The notes under the pieces: model-generated
Databases searched by the model: none
Told to the model about the DNA's origin: nothing
What the model saw: the letters and a program-made list of their open reading frames with translations, nothing else
In this document: positions 25,430 to 34,677 of the stretch, piece after piece
Numbering within the stretch: position 1 is the stretch's first letter
Layout: each line of letters begins with the position of its first letter
Assembly: GCA_041645435.1 (NCBI GenBank)
Contig: JBAZQB010000005.1
Coordinates: 1-64,000, forward strand
DNA length: 64,000 nucleotides
Source of the DNA: Methanoregula sp.
GTDB taxonomy: Archaea; Halobacteriota; Methanomicrobia; Methanomicrobiales; Methanospirillaceae
Direction: 5' to 3'
Made by a program: the position numbers and the translations under genes

Positions 25430-26221
25430 ATGAAAGGTCAGCGGTGTGCATGGATGATGGTGTGGCTGGTGTTTTCTCTGGCAATCCTTTCACCGGTTGC
25501 CAGTGCGGTTATCGATAAGTATGCCGATATCCCGCGCAGTACCGGTCCGCTCGACAAGGACAACCCGGAATTGCTCTCGGTGCTCAAAACGCATACCGCA
25601 TACGTGGGGATGATGCAGCAGGCCCGTATGAACGGGGTGATCGGCTATATCGATCGGATCAGCGATGGTGCCGGTAGTACCAACCTGCGGTGGATACAGG
25701 ACGATTATCTCACCGCTGTATCCACAATTCCCCTGTTGTATACTTCTGACGAGATCACTATTGCCCGGGAAGAGATGCGGGCACAGTCGATACGTTTTTT
25801 GGATGAGACTAATATCCAGATGGCCGCTTTTAACGGAAAAGAAGCAGAACTGAGGGCGAGTACCAATGAGACTGAGGCTGATGCAGAAACAACCTTTGTC
25901 AGTATGCCTGATTCAGTGTGGCTGATAAAAGGCAGCGCACGACTGGCAGCCTTCAACACAAGCGCCGAGAAACGCGCGTCTCTCCTGCTTACGCTCACCC
26001 GGAAAGGTGTGGATATTTCCGGAGCCCGTGTTCTTTCCGACCAGATCGATGCCAAGCGCACCGAGCTGGAAGCAGTAGTAGTAAAACATCATGATGGTGC
26101 CATCCTTTCCTTAAACAGCGGCATTGCCCGGCTCAACAGCCAGTTCCGGAGCACCGTTGACGAAGCACTCAAAAACCATGAGATCCAGCTGAATACCGCC
26201 GCGATGCTGGCGATGAAATAA
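25430..26221 (+). CDS. Secreted helical protein, unknown
   Basis: 263 residues from MKGQRCAWMMVWL; a signal peptide probably ends after PVASA (about residue 27). The mature part is mostly charged helix with coiled-coil character (KRTELEAVVVKHHDGAIL) and no cysteines or membrane anchor. An in-frame start at 25370 adds 20 residues before the signal peptide and is less likely. No family recognised. Confidence 0.7.
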   Translation: MKGQRCAWMMVWLVFSLAILSPVASAVIDKYADIPRSTGPLDKDNPELLSVLKTHTAYVGMMQQARMNGVIGYIDRISDGAGSTNLRWIQDDYLTAVSTIPLLYTSDEITIAREEMRAQSIRFLDETNIQMAAFNGKEAELRASTNETEADAETTFVSMPDSVWLIKGSARLAAFNTSAEKRASLLLTLTRKGVDISGARVLSDQIDAKRTELEAVVVKHHDGAILSLNSGIARLNSQFRSTVDEALKNHEIQLNTAAMLAMK

Positions 26222-26351
26222 TCGGTATTCTGCCGGATTTTCCTAAACCCCTGATGTTACCTATCAGGCGGGATTCGTATCAGGTACTGCTCATGTAGTC
26301 AGTTCCTTGGTTTCCCCGCACTTTATTATCTGTTCAGAAGAGATCACTACT

Positions 26352-26837
26352 ATGGTTACAAAGGAGAGTTTCAGGAGTGTACCCGGTATCCTCCGCCCTT
26401 TTAAGGAATACCTGCTATCACTGAAACTTGCAGAAGGCGACCAGATCGTATATTACGGATGTGTAGGTACCTGTTCGCCGTTTGTCGAACTGCTGGCGAT
26501 GGCTATGCGGGGATTGCGCCTTGAACAGGTATTTGTCCCGCTTCTTGAAGAGTCCAAGGCAAAGAAAATTGTCGAAATTCCCGATGTCGGCATGCAGGTG
26601 AGCGGGGGTCCTGCCCAGCTGCATCCCCGGGTAATAGTGATTATGGGCGGGCTTGCTATGCCGAACATGCCACTGGCTAAAGAGGATGTGCAGGCGCTCA
26701 TTCAGCGGCATGGCCCGGTCAATGTTGTCGGGGTCTGTTTCATGAGCATGTTTGAGAAAGCCGGCTGGCTGGATACCGTTTCCTTTGATCTGTTGATCGA
26801 TGCAACAATCGATCCTGTTACGGTAACAAGAAAATGA
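26352..26837 (+). CDS. DUF2124 family protein
   Basis: 161 residues from MVTKESFRSVPG. DUF2124 is restricted mainly to methanogens. Visible features are VYYGCVGTCSPFVELL, with a CxxxC-like pair, and VIVIMGGLAMPNM, which suggests a Rossmann-like strand-loop. No catalytic role is established. The start is set by homology and removes 15 residues of the longest reading. Confidence 0.88.
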   Translation: MVTKESFRSVPGILRPFKEYLLSLKLAEGDQIVYYGCVGTCSPFVELLAMAMRGLRLEQVFVPLLEESKAKKIVEIPDVGMQVSGGPAQLHPRVIVIMGGLAMPNMPLAKEDVQALIQRHGPVNVVGVCFMSMFEKAGWLDTVSFDLLIDATIDPVTVTRK

Positions 26838-26863
26838 GTGAGTGGTTCAGTCCGATTCAACCT

Positions 26864-27832
26864 TTATTTTTTCCCTACGGCAAATATAATCAGGATGACA
26901 ATGAGCACACCGCTGATGGTGAGGAATAAGAACGTGGATACGTCATCCCTCGGCACGGCAGTTTCACTTCTCCCGTAAGGCGGGGGTAGTTGTGTTGAGG
27001 TGATCGGATTTTCCACGGTAAATTTTGCCACTCCATTTCCCGTTTGATTTGATTTTAACCATCCTACGGTCAGGTAGTATTCTCCCTGGGGCAGACCGGG
27101 AGCATTGATTTCATAAGCCCAGTGGTTAACCGGGTTTCCTGCCAAGATGGGAAGGGTGTTGGATGTGATGAGTGCGTTTGTAACCCGGTTGTAGACATGG
27201 GCACGGAGGTAATTTTCCGGGCCCATATTCGTAGTACCGGCAATAGCAATCCGCTCACCGATTATCTGGTCAGGGAGCTGTGTGGCGGATCCTGCTACAA
27301 GGTTGTCGAACTGCACTGACGGCTCTTCTATAAAGAAATATTCCGGCTGGAATGTATCGTCAACTCCCTGAAGGTTTGTAGCATCCCGGAGAACAGTAAT
27401 TATCGGCTGGACGTTTGCTTTGAGATCCTGACGGGCACCGATCTTCTCAATTATTTTTCCACGGTTCATGATGGTGAGGTTCCCGCTACTGTCCGTTCCG
27501 GGTTCAATCTCCACAACACCATTCGCACCCGGGTCCTGGAGTACTACAGCATACTGACCGATGGAGAACTTTTCTGTGGTCGTGGGTTTTAAAAAAACCG
27601 AAAAATTCCCGTACCTGTCCGGGGTGACAGCGAGAGTATCAAAGTAATTTCTCCCGATGATCCAGATGGTAACCATGCCGTTTTTTGCACCGGTACCACT
27701 GATGGAAAACGTGTCACCTTTGGTGATAATCTGGGGAGCGCTCGATGAATAATAGACAGATGCAGCAACGGGTGTAACCATGAATACAAAGAGTACGATG
27801 ATAATTGTGGCACGCATGGTATTGGCATTCAT
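26864..27832 (-). CDS. DUF3821 family exported membrane-anchored protein
   Basis: 322 residues with a signal peptide (about 1-25, ending VAASV), beta-rich extracellular domains beginning GDTFSISGTGAKNGMVTIWI, and a C-terminal helix (FLFLTISGVLIVILIIFAV) before a KK tail. DUF3821 is found in Methanomicrobiales envelopes and shares its opening motif with S-layer proteins of this order. It probably sits in or under the S-layer. The start could also be Met 6. Confidence 0.88.
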   Translation of the reverse strand: MNANTMRATIIIVLFVFMVTPVAASVYYSSSAPQIITKGDTFSISGTGAKNGMVTIWIIGRNYFDTLAVTPDRYGNFSVFLKPTTTEKFSIGQYAVVLQDPGANGVVEIEPGTDSSGNLTIMNRGKIIEKIGARQDLKANVQPIITVLRDATNLQGVDDTFQPEYFFIEEPSVQFDNLVAGSATQLPDQIIGERIAIAGTTNMGPENYLRAHVYNRVTNALITSNTLPILAGNPVNHWAYEINAPGLPQGEYYLTVGWLKSNQTGNGVAKFTVENPITSTQLPPPYGRSETAVPRDDVSTFLFLTISGVLIVILIIFAVGKK

Positions 27833-28006
27833 GTATCTATCCCCAGCAGTTCTGGATTATGAACTTTACACGTTTGTTGATAAACGTTTTCTGTGTTTGG
27901 TGGGGGATGAAAAACTGGAGAAATTTTATATGATAATGTCTGGGATCCCGTTTATTTTGCCATACTGTGAACTAAATAAAAACTCAAAACGGGCCTAATA
28001 AAGTTC

Positions 28007-28426
28007 TCAACGAATTTTTTCAATCATCGTCTTCATTGTCGTCATCCCAGTCATATCGTTCATCACTGGATTCCAACTGGTCTTCGTAAATATCCAACAC
28101 CGAATCGTAAGCATCATTGTTCTGGTTCTTTGAATCAGACCGGTAATCGTTGCGGGTTCGTCTATCAAGATCCCTATAGCATCGACCGCTTTTTCCCATA
28201 GGTTCTCACAACCTTTCATAAATTTTTGATACCCGGAAGTCAAAAATTTTTCTGCGATATTTTTTCTTGTCAATTGATCAGTCAGGTCGCTCAGTTCATA
28301 AGCGCAGACATAGGCTTTGCTCTCAATAACGCCTGCACTGTAAAAACGGAGAAGCTTGCATGATTGGGTTAGAGTAGTGACCAGATTATGTACAATCCCT
28401 CCCGCTATTTGGATGAGAATATACAA
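28007..28426 (-). CDS. Hypothetical gene, possibly frameshifted
   Basis: One frame gives 139 residues (MYILIQIAGGIVHNLV...) ending in a Met/Thr-rich tail that looks unnatural. From about 28190 a second frame (28199 to 28020) reads a much more plausible hydrophilic tail ending DERYDWDDDNEDDD. The simplest view is one gene with a frameshift near 28180-28200; otherwise two overlapping ORFs. The region is AT-richer than its neighbours. No family recognised. Confidence 0.4.
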   Translation of the reverse strand: MYILIQIAGGIVHNLVTTLTQSCKLLRFYSAGVIESKAYVCAYELSDLTDQLTRKNIAEKFLTSGYQKFMKGCENLWEKAVDAIGILIDEPATITGLIQRTRTMMLTIRCWIFTKTSWNPVMNDMTGMTTMKTMIEKIR

Positions 28427-28556
28427 GAGCGCGTGATGAGGATGGACTTGGGTAAATGTACAGTAGTATCAAGGTTTTTCACCTTGGGTGAACATGCATT
28501 CCCTGCAATGTCACATCGTCGTAAAAAAGTGCGAATATAACGCGATTAAAAAAAAA

Positions 28557-29483
28557 TTAGATGTAGGGGTTCCGGAGTCCCTTGCCGGTACCGAACACTG
28601 CCCGCTCTTCGAGATTCTTCTTGTTCTTTGAGATCTTCTCGTTTGCAAGCTTGGTTACGAGTTCAAGACCTGGCTTGACCTTTTCGATCGGCTGGGTCTC
28701 GAAGCAACCTGCTGCCATTGCCTTTGCCCAGACCGAGTCTCCGATCTTGGACCTGACCATGACGGTTGACCATCCATCGGGGCTGCCGACAGATCCGGTG
28801 GAGATGTCACCGAGGTTTGCAACATAGTCAAGACATACTTTGCATCCGGGCTGCTCGTATTTGTGGGTCACTTTGAGTGGCAGCTGGACTACCTGTCCGC
28901 GCTTGCCGTATACCCAGAACTTGCCCTTACCGATCTCCATCTTCTTGACGGATTCCATCTTCATGGCTGCGTGGTCTTCCACGAGCTGGAGGATGGACTG
29001 GTACGGGAAGTTCTCCATGCAGAAGATACCGACTGCAAGAGCGATGCTGGCGCCGACATCACGGGCCCCAACGGGGTACAGCTGGAGTTTCCTGATTGCC
29101 TGCATCTGGCAGGGGGTTCCAACGATACCGACCTTGTCGAGACCGAAGCTGCGGGTTGCTTCCTTGATCATCGAAACGTTCGGGCTGATGTTGTACTTGG
29201 TTCCGGCTGCGGCAATCATTTCTGCCCTTGTGTTGACAATTGCCGGAATTGGTCTCCATGGCTCGATCATATCGAAGTTCGAGTTGTCAGCCATGACTTT
29301 CGACGGGTACTTTGCCGCGAATTCCTTGGTGGCTGCAACAATCGCGCCGTCAATGATGCCCTCATCAAGTGCGAATCCAAACAGCTGGGTGACGATACCG
29401 CCATCCTGTGCGTGCTTGAGAATCTCCTTGTCGGTGCTTCGTGCTGAGACGCATGATTTGTAATTTCCGAGTTCTGCTCCCAT
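28557..29483 (-). CDS. frhB: Coenzyme F420 hydrogenase subunit beta
   Basis: FrhB carries FAD and one [4Fe-4S] cluster and passes electrons from FrhG to F420. The family is shown by SCVSARSTDKEILKHAQDGG, VGIVGTPCQMQAIRK and KYEQPGCKVCLDYVANLGDI. The ATG at 29483 has GGTGA just upstream; the in-frame GTG at 29492 is part of that site. 308 residues, the usual length. Last gene of frhADGB. Confidence 0.97.
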   Translation of the reverse strand: MGAELGNYKSCVSARSTDKEILKHAQDGGIVTQLFGFALDEGIIDGAIVAATKEFAAKYPSKVMADNSNFDMIEPWRPIPAIVNTRAEMIAAAGTKYNISPNVSMIKEATRSFGLDKVGIVGTPCQMQAIRKLQLYPVGARDVGASIALAVGIFCMENFPYQSILQLVEDHAAMKMESVKKMEIGKGKFWVYGKRGQVVQLPLKVTHKYEQPGCKVCLDYVANLGDISTGSVGSPDGWSTVMVRSKIGDSVWAKAMAAGCFETQPIEKVKPGLELVTKLANEKISKNKKNLEERAVFGTGKGLRNPYI

Positions 29484-29492
29484 TTCAATCAC

Positions 29493-30374
29493 CTACTGGA
29501 GTGCCGCCATGATAGTCTCGTTGATCGACTCATACGCAGATACCACATCGAAGCTGAACCAGCTCCGTGGGCACTGGTTGTAGCACGCACCGCACTTGAT
29601 GCACAGGTCGCGCTCACCCTGGGGCTTGCCGTACTCGTGAGTAATAGCACGAACCGGGCAGGCTGCCGCACAGCTGCCGCATCCCATGCACAGGCCCTGG
29701 TTGATGACGTTGGTCATCAGGTCGCAGAAGCAGGCACTGGTTCCCCTGTCTGCTGCCATCATGAGGGGCTTTAAGTATGCAGTTGCAAGAGCCTTCTGTT
29801 CGGGGGATCCCTTTAAGAGCAGGTATGCTGCAACGGCTACGTTCCTGATCAGCTGGGGTGACGGTGCGCATCCGGGGATGTACACATCGACCTTGATCAG
29901 GTCACCGATCGGCAGGAATGCCTCTTGTGCCGGCTGGTTCTGCTGACCACCGCGGCAGAACCGGGTGATGTTGCCGTAACAGGCGCAGCCACCGAGTGCC
30001 ACTACCACTGCTGACTTTTCACGGGTTTCCTTGATCTCTGCTACTGCGAGTTTGTCGTTAATACAGACTGAACCCTCAACGAATGAAACATCAACCTTCT
30101 GAATGTGCCTTGCATCTGCAAGTGTTGGCATGTACTTAAGGTCGACGTATTTGTCGAGGAGCGTTAACAATCCGGCATAGTTGTCTGCTAAGGCAACTGT
30201 ACAACCGGTACACCCACTCAGGTGTGTATAGCCCACTGTAATTTTGTCTGCCACAGGCTTAACCTCCTTTTTTGTCTCTACTGGTTTTACTACTTCAGCG
30301 GTTTTCTGTGGAGCCACAGGTTTCTGGGGTTCCGCGCTGACGTTCTTCTTGAAGACACTGTCTAGTAGTCCCAT
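29493..30374 (-). CDS. frhG: Coenzyme F420 hydrogenase subunit gamma
   Basis: The small, electron-transfer subunit. LSGCTGC, GGCACYGN and PGCAPSP bind the proximal cluster, and two ferredoxin motifs follow (CMGCGSCAAACP and CIKCGACYNQCP). The ATG at 30374 has GGTG upstream; a TTG at 30386 is possible. The first 45 residues are a Lys/Pro/Val-rich extension before KITVGYTHLSG. The gene overlaps frhD by 80 bases in another frame. Confidence 0.96.
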   Translation of the reverse strand: MGLLDSVFKKNVSAEPQKPVAPQKTAEVVKPVETKKEVKPVADKITVGYTHLSGCTGCTVALADNYAGLLTLLDKYVDLKYMPTLADARHIQKVDVSFVEGSVCINDKLAVAEIKETREKSAVVVALGGCACYGNITRFCRGGQQNQPAQEAFLPIGDLIKVDVYIPGCAPSPQLIRNVAVAAYLLLKGSPEQKALATAYLKPLMMAADRGTSACFCDLMTNVINQGLCMGCGSCAAACPVRAITHEYGKPQGERDLCIKCGACYNQCPRSWFSFDVVSAYESINETIMAALQ

Positions 30375-30834
30375 AATCAACACCAATCATATCCAGTACA
30401 ATTCGTACCGTCTTTGGAATGGCCTGAGAAACTTCATCGGAAATCCCGATTTCCATATCGGGATCAGTAACGCGTTTAGGCTGGCATCCGATAACCGTGA
30501 TATCGATCTGGTCTTTGATCCGCTCCAGCGGTTCAGTGAGATCCCAGGAATGTGCATCGCGGTAACTGCCCGGGGGCAGATCTTCGATACGGAACTTTGC
30601 GATTGAGCCAGGTTCCGCGCCAAAATCCGCGATATCGATAATGATGAGTCGTTTCGTCTCTTCCGGATTCAACAGGGTAAAAATAAAATGAGGGCCGCCA
30701 AGGCCCGCATCAACTACACCTATATTGTCGGGAAGTGAGAGTTTTTGCAACTCTTCTACGACAGCGGGTCCGAACCCGTCATCGGCAAACAGGGGGTTTC
30801 CACACCCTGCGATCACGATCTCTGGATACAGCAT
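30295..30834 (-). CDS. frhD: F420 hydrogenase maturation protease
   Basis: Endopeptidase that trims the FrhA C-terminus after nickel insertion. GCGNPLFADDGFGPAV has the metal-binding Asp, and IIIDIADFGAEPGS and AHSWDLTEP (His) complete the site. 179 residues, about 20 more than I expect for the family; the extra tail (RQCLQEERQRGTPE) is exactly the part that overlaps frhG. It lies between frhA (10 bases away) and frhG. Confidence 0.95.
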   Translation of the reverse strand: MLYPEIVIAGCGNPLFADDGFGPAVVEELQKLSLPDNIGVVDAGLGGPHFIFTLLNPEETKRLIIIDIADFGAEPGSIAKFRIEDLPPGSYRDAHSWDLTEPLERIKDQIDITVIGCQPKRVTDPDMEIGISDEVSQAIPKTVRIVLDMIGVDYGTTRQCLQEERQRGTPETCGSTENR

Positions 30835-30844
30835 CTATGTACGC

Positions 30845-32212
30845 TCACTCGATGAGTTTCTGGGCTACTATCCGGTTTTCCTCATCAATCACGATCATGT
30901 GGGTTGCACATGATACACAGGGGTCATACCCGCGCATGATCACTTCGGCAAGCTGCCAGGGTGCACCGGTGAGTGCCGCGCTGCAGGTTGCAAAGTTCCA
31001 GGTGGTCGGAACCAGCATGGAGAAGTACTGGACCTTCCAGTCCTTGACACGGGTAATGTGGACATCAGTTCCACGGGGGGCTTCGTTGGATGCCCAGCCG
31101 AGTGAACCATCGCCGTCAGGGATGTAGTCTGCAACGACTTTTCCGTTCGGGTTAAGTGCGTCAATGCAGTCGATCATCTCATAGAAACAATCGGTGTACT
31201 CCATCTCACGGGCAATGTTCTGCCCGACGGTGCCTTTCTCATCGTAGCCTTTGTAGACTGCGAGACGTGCACGGGGACCGACTTCAACGGGCTGGCCGTC
31301 GTACATCGGGATGCCGGTGCAGGCTTCCATCTGGGGGTTGACCTTGGTACCGAGCTTGGTGGTTCCACCAATGGGGTACTTTGGCTCTTCGAGTGAGACT
31401 TCCATCTCACCCATATACCAGTCCCATGGCCGGACTTCCTTGAAACGGTTGATGTCCCAGCTGGGGCATTCGTCAAGGCTTGAACTGCCGTAGAATGCGT
31501 GGGTTGCAAGGTAGCCCTGGTTGTGGTAACCGAGGGTCTTGGGCAGAGCAACCTTCATGCCGCCGACATCCACATGCTCCCGCGCCTGGTAGTTGCGGAG
31601 GATGGCGATCATGAGATCCATCTGGGGCTTTGCAAGAGCAAGTCCTTCCTTGGCAAGGTCGTACATCTTGATCTTTGCCAGTTCTGAGCAGTTCCGGTAC
31701 ATACCACCGACACGGGTGTTACTCGGGTGGATTGCTTCGCCACCGGCAATCTGACCAATGGTCTGACCGATCTCACGGAGACGCTGGATACGCTTTGCAA
31801 CGGTGCGTACCGGCTCTTCTGCGGTGAACGGGTTGATCTTGGTCTCGGTGCCTGGTAAATACAGGTCAGGAAGGATCAGGATATCATGCAGTGCAATGCT
31901 GTGACACCGGTTAGCCAGCTGAAGGATGTGACGGAGCATCAGTGCGTCCTTGGGGATCTCACACTTGATGGATGCTTCCATTGCTTCGGTAGCTGCCAGG
32001 TTGTGGGCAATCGGACAAATACCACAGACACGGGATGCGATCTTGGGCACCTGCTCGGGGGTCTTTCCGATGGCGAGTTTTTCAACTCCCCTCACCGGGG
32101 TTATGGAACACCAGTTACCCGTTTCGATGATGCCTTGGTCGTTAACCTTCAAGACCAACTTTGAGTGTCCCTCATGTCTTGTGGTTGGGGAAATCTCTAC
32201 AACTTTCGACAA
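30845..32212 (-). CDS. frhA: Coenzyme F420 hydrogenase subunit alpha
   Basis: The large subunit with the [NiFe] site. N-terminal RVCGICPIAHN and C-terminal DPCVSCATHMIVID hold the four Ni-binding cysteines; the residues after the latter are the peptide expected to be removed by FrhD. 455 residues. It makes reduced F420 for the central methanogenesis pathway and heads frhADGB with a long AT-rich upstream region. Confidence 0.97.
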   Translation of the reverse strand: MSKVVEISPTTRHEGHSKLVLKVNDQGIIETGNWCSITPVRGVEKLAIGKTPEQVPKIASRVCGICPIAHNLAATEAMEASIKCEIPKDALMLRHILQLANRCHSIALHDILILPDLYLPGTETKINPFTAEEPVRTVAKRIQRLREIGQTIGQIAGGEAIHPSNTRVGGMYRNCSELAKIKMYDLAKEGLALAKPQMDLMIAILRNYQAREHVDVGGMKVALPKTLGYHNQGYLATHAFYGSSSLDECPSWDINRFKEVRPWDWYMGEMEVSLEEPKYPIGGTTKLGTKVNPQMEACTGIPMYDGQPVEVGPRARLAVYKGYDEKGTVGQNIAREMEYTDCFYEMIDCIDALNPNGKVVADYIPDGDGSLGWASNEAPRGTDVHITRVKDWKVQYFSMLVPTTWNFATCSAALTGAPWQLAEVIMRGYDPCVSCATHMIVIDEENRIVAQKLIE

Positions 32213-32321
32213 TATTATCGCCTCATTTTATGTTGAGTTGTTCGTATAGCAGTACAAAATTGCTGTATACATCTCTCATCTCGAGATAAGTGACCGTACA
32301 AAGTACGTTCAACTCTATTTT

Positions 32322-32359
32322 ACACGAGCGCTCTAATAACCTTTATTATACTCTCGTGT
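32322..32359 (-). promoter_or_regulatory. Inverted repeat around the frhA promoter
   Basis: ACACGAG at 32322-32328 pairs with CTCGTGT at 32353-32359. Between them the minus strand holds TATAATAAAGG, a TATA-like box about 110 bases before frhA. A second palindrome, GTAC-AAA-GTAC, lies near 32296-32306. The layout suggests a regulator acting on the TATA box, possibly hydrogen- or formate-responsive. Confidence 0.45.
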
Positions 32360-32481
32360 GTCGATAAAATAATAAAAATAAAATCAGAATCAATTTTATT
32401 TTGTAAAAAAAGCAATAATCAAATCCTTTTGGAATTTTGATTAACAATTCATAAAAATAACTGTTGTTGTTTAACTGTCAT

Positions 32482-33483
32482 TTATCCATCAGTATTTCTG
32501 CTTTCGCCGTTCATTTCATCGACTAATTCGGCAATGGTGGCCCTTCGTTCGGCATAGGCATCGTGCTGGTGAATGCTTTCCTCATTGGTCTGCTTGATAA
32601 TAATGACAGAGTCGCCGGCAAGATACTCAAACTCCGTAAGCACTTTCTTGGCCATCTGCCGGACGCAGTCTTCAACAAACCGGGGATTTTTATGCGCGGC
32701 AAGCACGACATGACCCTCATCCCCTCGTTTCAATAGTTCGTATATACCGGAGCTCATTGAATCTTTGAGGATACTGATGATCTTTGCAAGATCAACATGC
32801 TGATCATCATCGGTCTCTATACAGAGAAATCCCTTTCCGCGCTGGTTGTGGGTTGCCATGGGAACTTCAGAAAAGAATGCATCGATGCTGTGCTTGTCAA
32901 CATTGAGACCCTGCAATACCCGCATTGCCCGTTCTTTCATAATGTTCTGGGCACAGGGGCAGGCGGTCATTCCGGTTACTTCTGCTCCAATGCTCTTTCT
33001 GACGATTGGCTCCCGGAATGTACGGCGTGCTATCGCCCGTGCATGAACTTTTACTACTTCATGACAGACCGTATGGCTTACCGGTGTCTCACGCTTGACC
33101 ATGAACTCGCTGCGCATGAATACTTCTGTCCTGTCAGCATATTCGTGCCGGTCGAGTAATTTTCTGGCAACCACGCTGCAGAGTTTCTCAATCTCGTTTA
33201 CGTCCCCGTCAATTGCCTGCTGGAGCACCTCATCGATTACTTCAAAATTCCGTGAAAGGTTCGCTCCTTTTAAGTTTCCGGGCAGATCGACATAGACATC
33301 AAAATTGGAAATAAAAATGACCGGACGTTTATCGTGCCGGTGCACTTCAACCAGCTTTTTTACGTTTTTAACGCCGACCCGTGTGAGGTTAATGCGGACA
33401 TCAGGAAAAGACGCCTGCACATCGGGGAGTTCCCTGTTGAAAGTTCTGTCCGTATTCTGGTCTGTGGGTTTAGTATTAGTCAT
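32482..33483 (-). CDS. mptA: GTP cyclohydrolase IV (MptA)
   Basis: Fe(II)-dependent enzyme that turns GTP into 7,8-dihydroneopterin 2',3'-cyclic phosphate, the first step of methanopterin synthesis. 333 residues from MTNTKPTDQN; the family shows as VGVKNVKKLVEV, GAEVTGMTACPCAQNIM and KNPRFVEDCVRQMA. It shares its promoter gap with ilvC in divergent orientation. Confidence 0.96.
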   Translation of the reverse strand: MTNTKPTDQNTDRTFNRELPDVQASFPDVRINLTRVGVKNVKKLVEVHRHDKRPVIFISNFDVYVDLPGNLKGANLSRNFEVIDEVLQQAIDGDVNEIEKLCSVVARKLLDRHEYADRTEVFMRSEFMVKRETPVSHTVCHEVVKVHARAIARRTFREPIVRKSIGAEVTGMTACPCAQNIMKERAMRVLQGLNVDKHSIDAFFSEVPMATHNQRGKGFLCIETDDDQHVDLAKIISILKDSMSSGIYELLKRGDEGHVVLAAHKNPRFVEDCVRQMAKKVLTEFEYLAGDSVIIIKQTNEESIHQHDAYAERRATIAELVDEMNGESRNTDG

Positions 33484-33520
33484 GGCTGCCGATCGCTCTT
33501 CCAAGTGTGCTACTTTAGTT

Positions 33521-33537
33521 TTTTCATATAATATTTA
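33521..33537. promoter_or_regulatory. Shared TATA region of mptA and ilvC
   Basis: The AT-rich TCATATAATATTTAT block lies 38-54 bases upstream of mptA on one side and 34-50 upstream of ilvC on the other. It can serve as a TATA element in both directions. Confidence 0.5.
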
Positions 33538-33570
33538 TGTGCTTTGTTGCTGATATCAAAGGGAACTATT

Positions 33571-34626
33571 ATGATGGAAAAATACTATGAGGCGGACGCG
33601 GATATCGGTGTGCTGAAAGGCAAGCGCATCGCTGTTATCGGCTATGGTTCGCAGGGACGCGGACAATCGTTGAACTTAAAAGACAGCGGGCTTGATGTGG
33701 TTATCGGCCTGCGCAAAGGCAAGAGCTGGGATGCTGCAAGCAAGGATGGCATGAAAGTGATGACGGTCGCAGAGGCCGTCAAGAAAGCAGATATCATCCA
33801 GATCCTCTTACCCGATGAGCATCAGGGTGCAGTTTTCCGTGCAGAAATCCTCCCGCACCTTACCCCGAAAAAATGCCTGATGTTCTCGCATGGATTCAAT
33901 ATCCACTTCGGCCAGATTACACCCCCGTCAACCGTAGATGTGATCATGGTCGCGCCAAAGGGCCCTGGTTTTATGGTGCGCCGCCAGTATGAGGAAGGCA
34001 AAGGAGTCCCCGCGCTCATAGCGATACACCAGGATTACACGGGCAATGCGCACAAGATCGCGCTTGCGTACGCAAAAGGTATCGGAGCAACCCGGGCGGT
34101 CGTTCTCGAGACCTCGTTCCGTGAGGAGACCGAGACTGATCTGTTCGGTGAACAGGCAGTTCTTTGTGGCGGTATGACATCGTTAATCAAAGCGGGATTT
34201 GAGACGCTTGTTAATGCCGGTTATTCCCCTGAAATGGCATATCTCGAAGTACTTCACGAGACAAAACTCATTGTTGACCTGATCTATGAAGGCGGGCTGA
34301 CAAACATGCGCAAGTACATCAGCAACACTGCGCAGTATGGCGATCTCACAAGGGGACCTCGTGTTATCGGAGAGGAAAGTTATATCGCGATGGAGGAGAT
34401 TCTTGAAGAGATCCAGAGTGGCAAGTTTGCCCGCGAATGGATGCTTGAGAATATGGTAAACCGTCCGGTCTTCAACGCGCTCACTGCATCTGATGAGGAC
34501 CATCTTATCGAGGAAGTAGGCAGGGAAGTCCGCGCGATGATGCCCCAGTTCAGGAAAGACGAGGTAAAGAAACCCGTAAAACCTGCCGTGAAAAAAGTGG
34601 TGAAAGCACCAGCCCGCAAGAAATAA
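33571..34626 (+). CDS. ilvC: Ketol-acid reductoisomerase
   Basis: Second common step of valine/isoleucine synthesis. 351 residues from MMEKYYEADADIG; GGGAAC upstream supports this start over 33544. NADPH site GYGSQGRGQSLNL with RKGKSW, catalytic segments SHGFNIHFGQI and ETDLFGEQAVLCGG. Class I fold. The last 20 residues are an unusual basic tail (KKPVKPAVKKVVKAPARKK) after the normal end at about residue 330. Confidence 0.95.
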   Translation: MMEKYYEADADIGVLKGKRIAVIGYGSQGRGQSLNLKDSGLDVVIGLRKGKSWDAASKDGMKVMTVAEAVKKADIIQILLPDEHQGAVFRAEILPHLTPKKCLMFSHGFNIHFGQITPPSTVDVIMVAPKGPGFMVRRQYEEGKGVPALIAIHQDYTGNAHKIALAYAKGIGATRAVVLETSFREETETDLFGEQAVLCGGMTSLIKAGFETLVNAGYSPEMAYLEVLHETKLIVDLIYEGGLTNMRKYISNTAQYGDLTRGPRVIGEESYIAMEEILEEIQSGKFAREWMLENMVNRPVFNALTASDEDHLIEEVGREVRAMMPQFRKDEVKKPVKPAVKKVVKAPARKK

Positions 34627-34677
34627 TCCCCTTTTTTCTGATATCTTTTTTGCATCCGGCTGCTTACCTAAGTGTGG

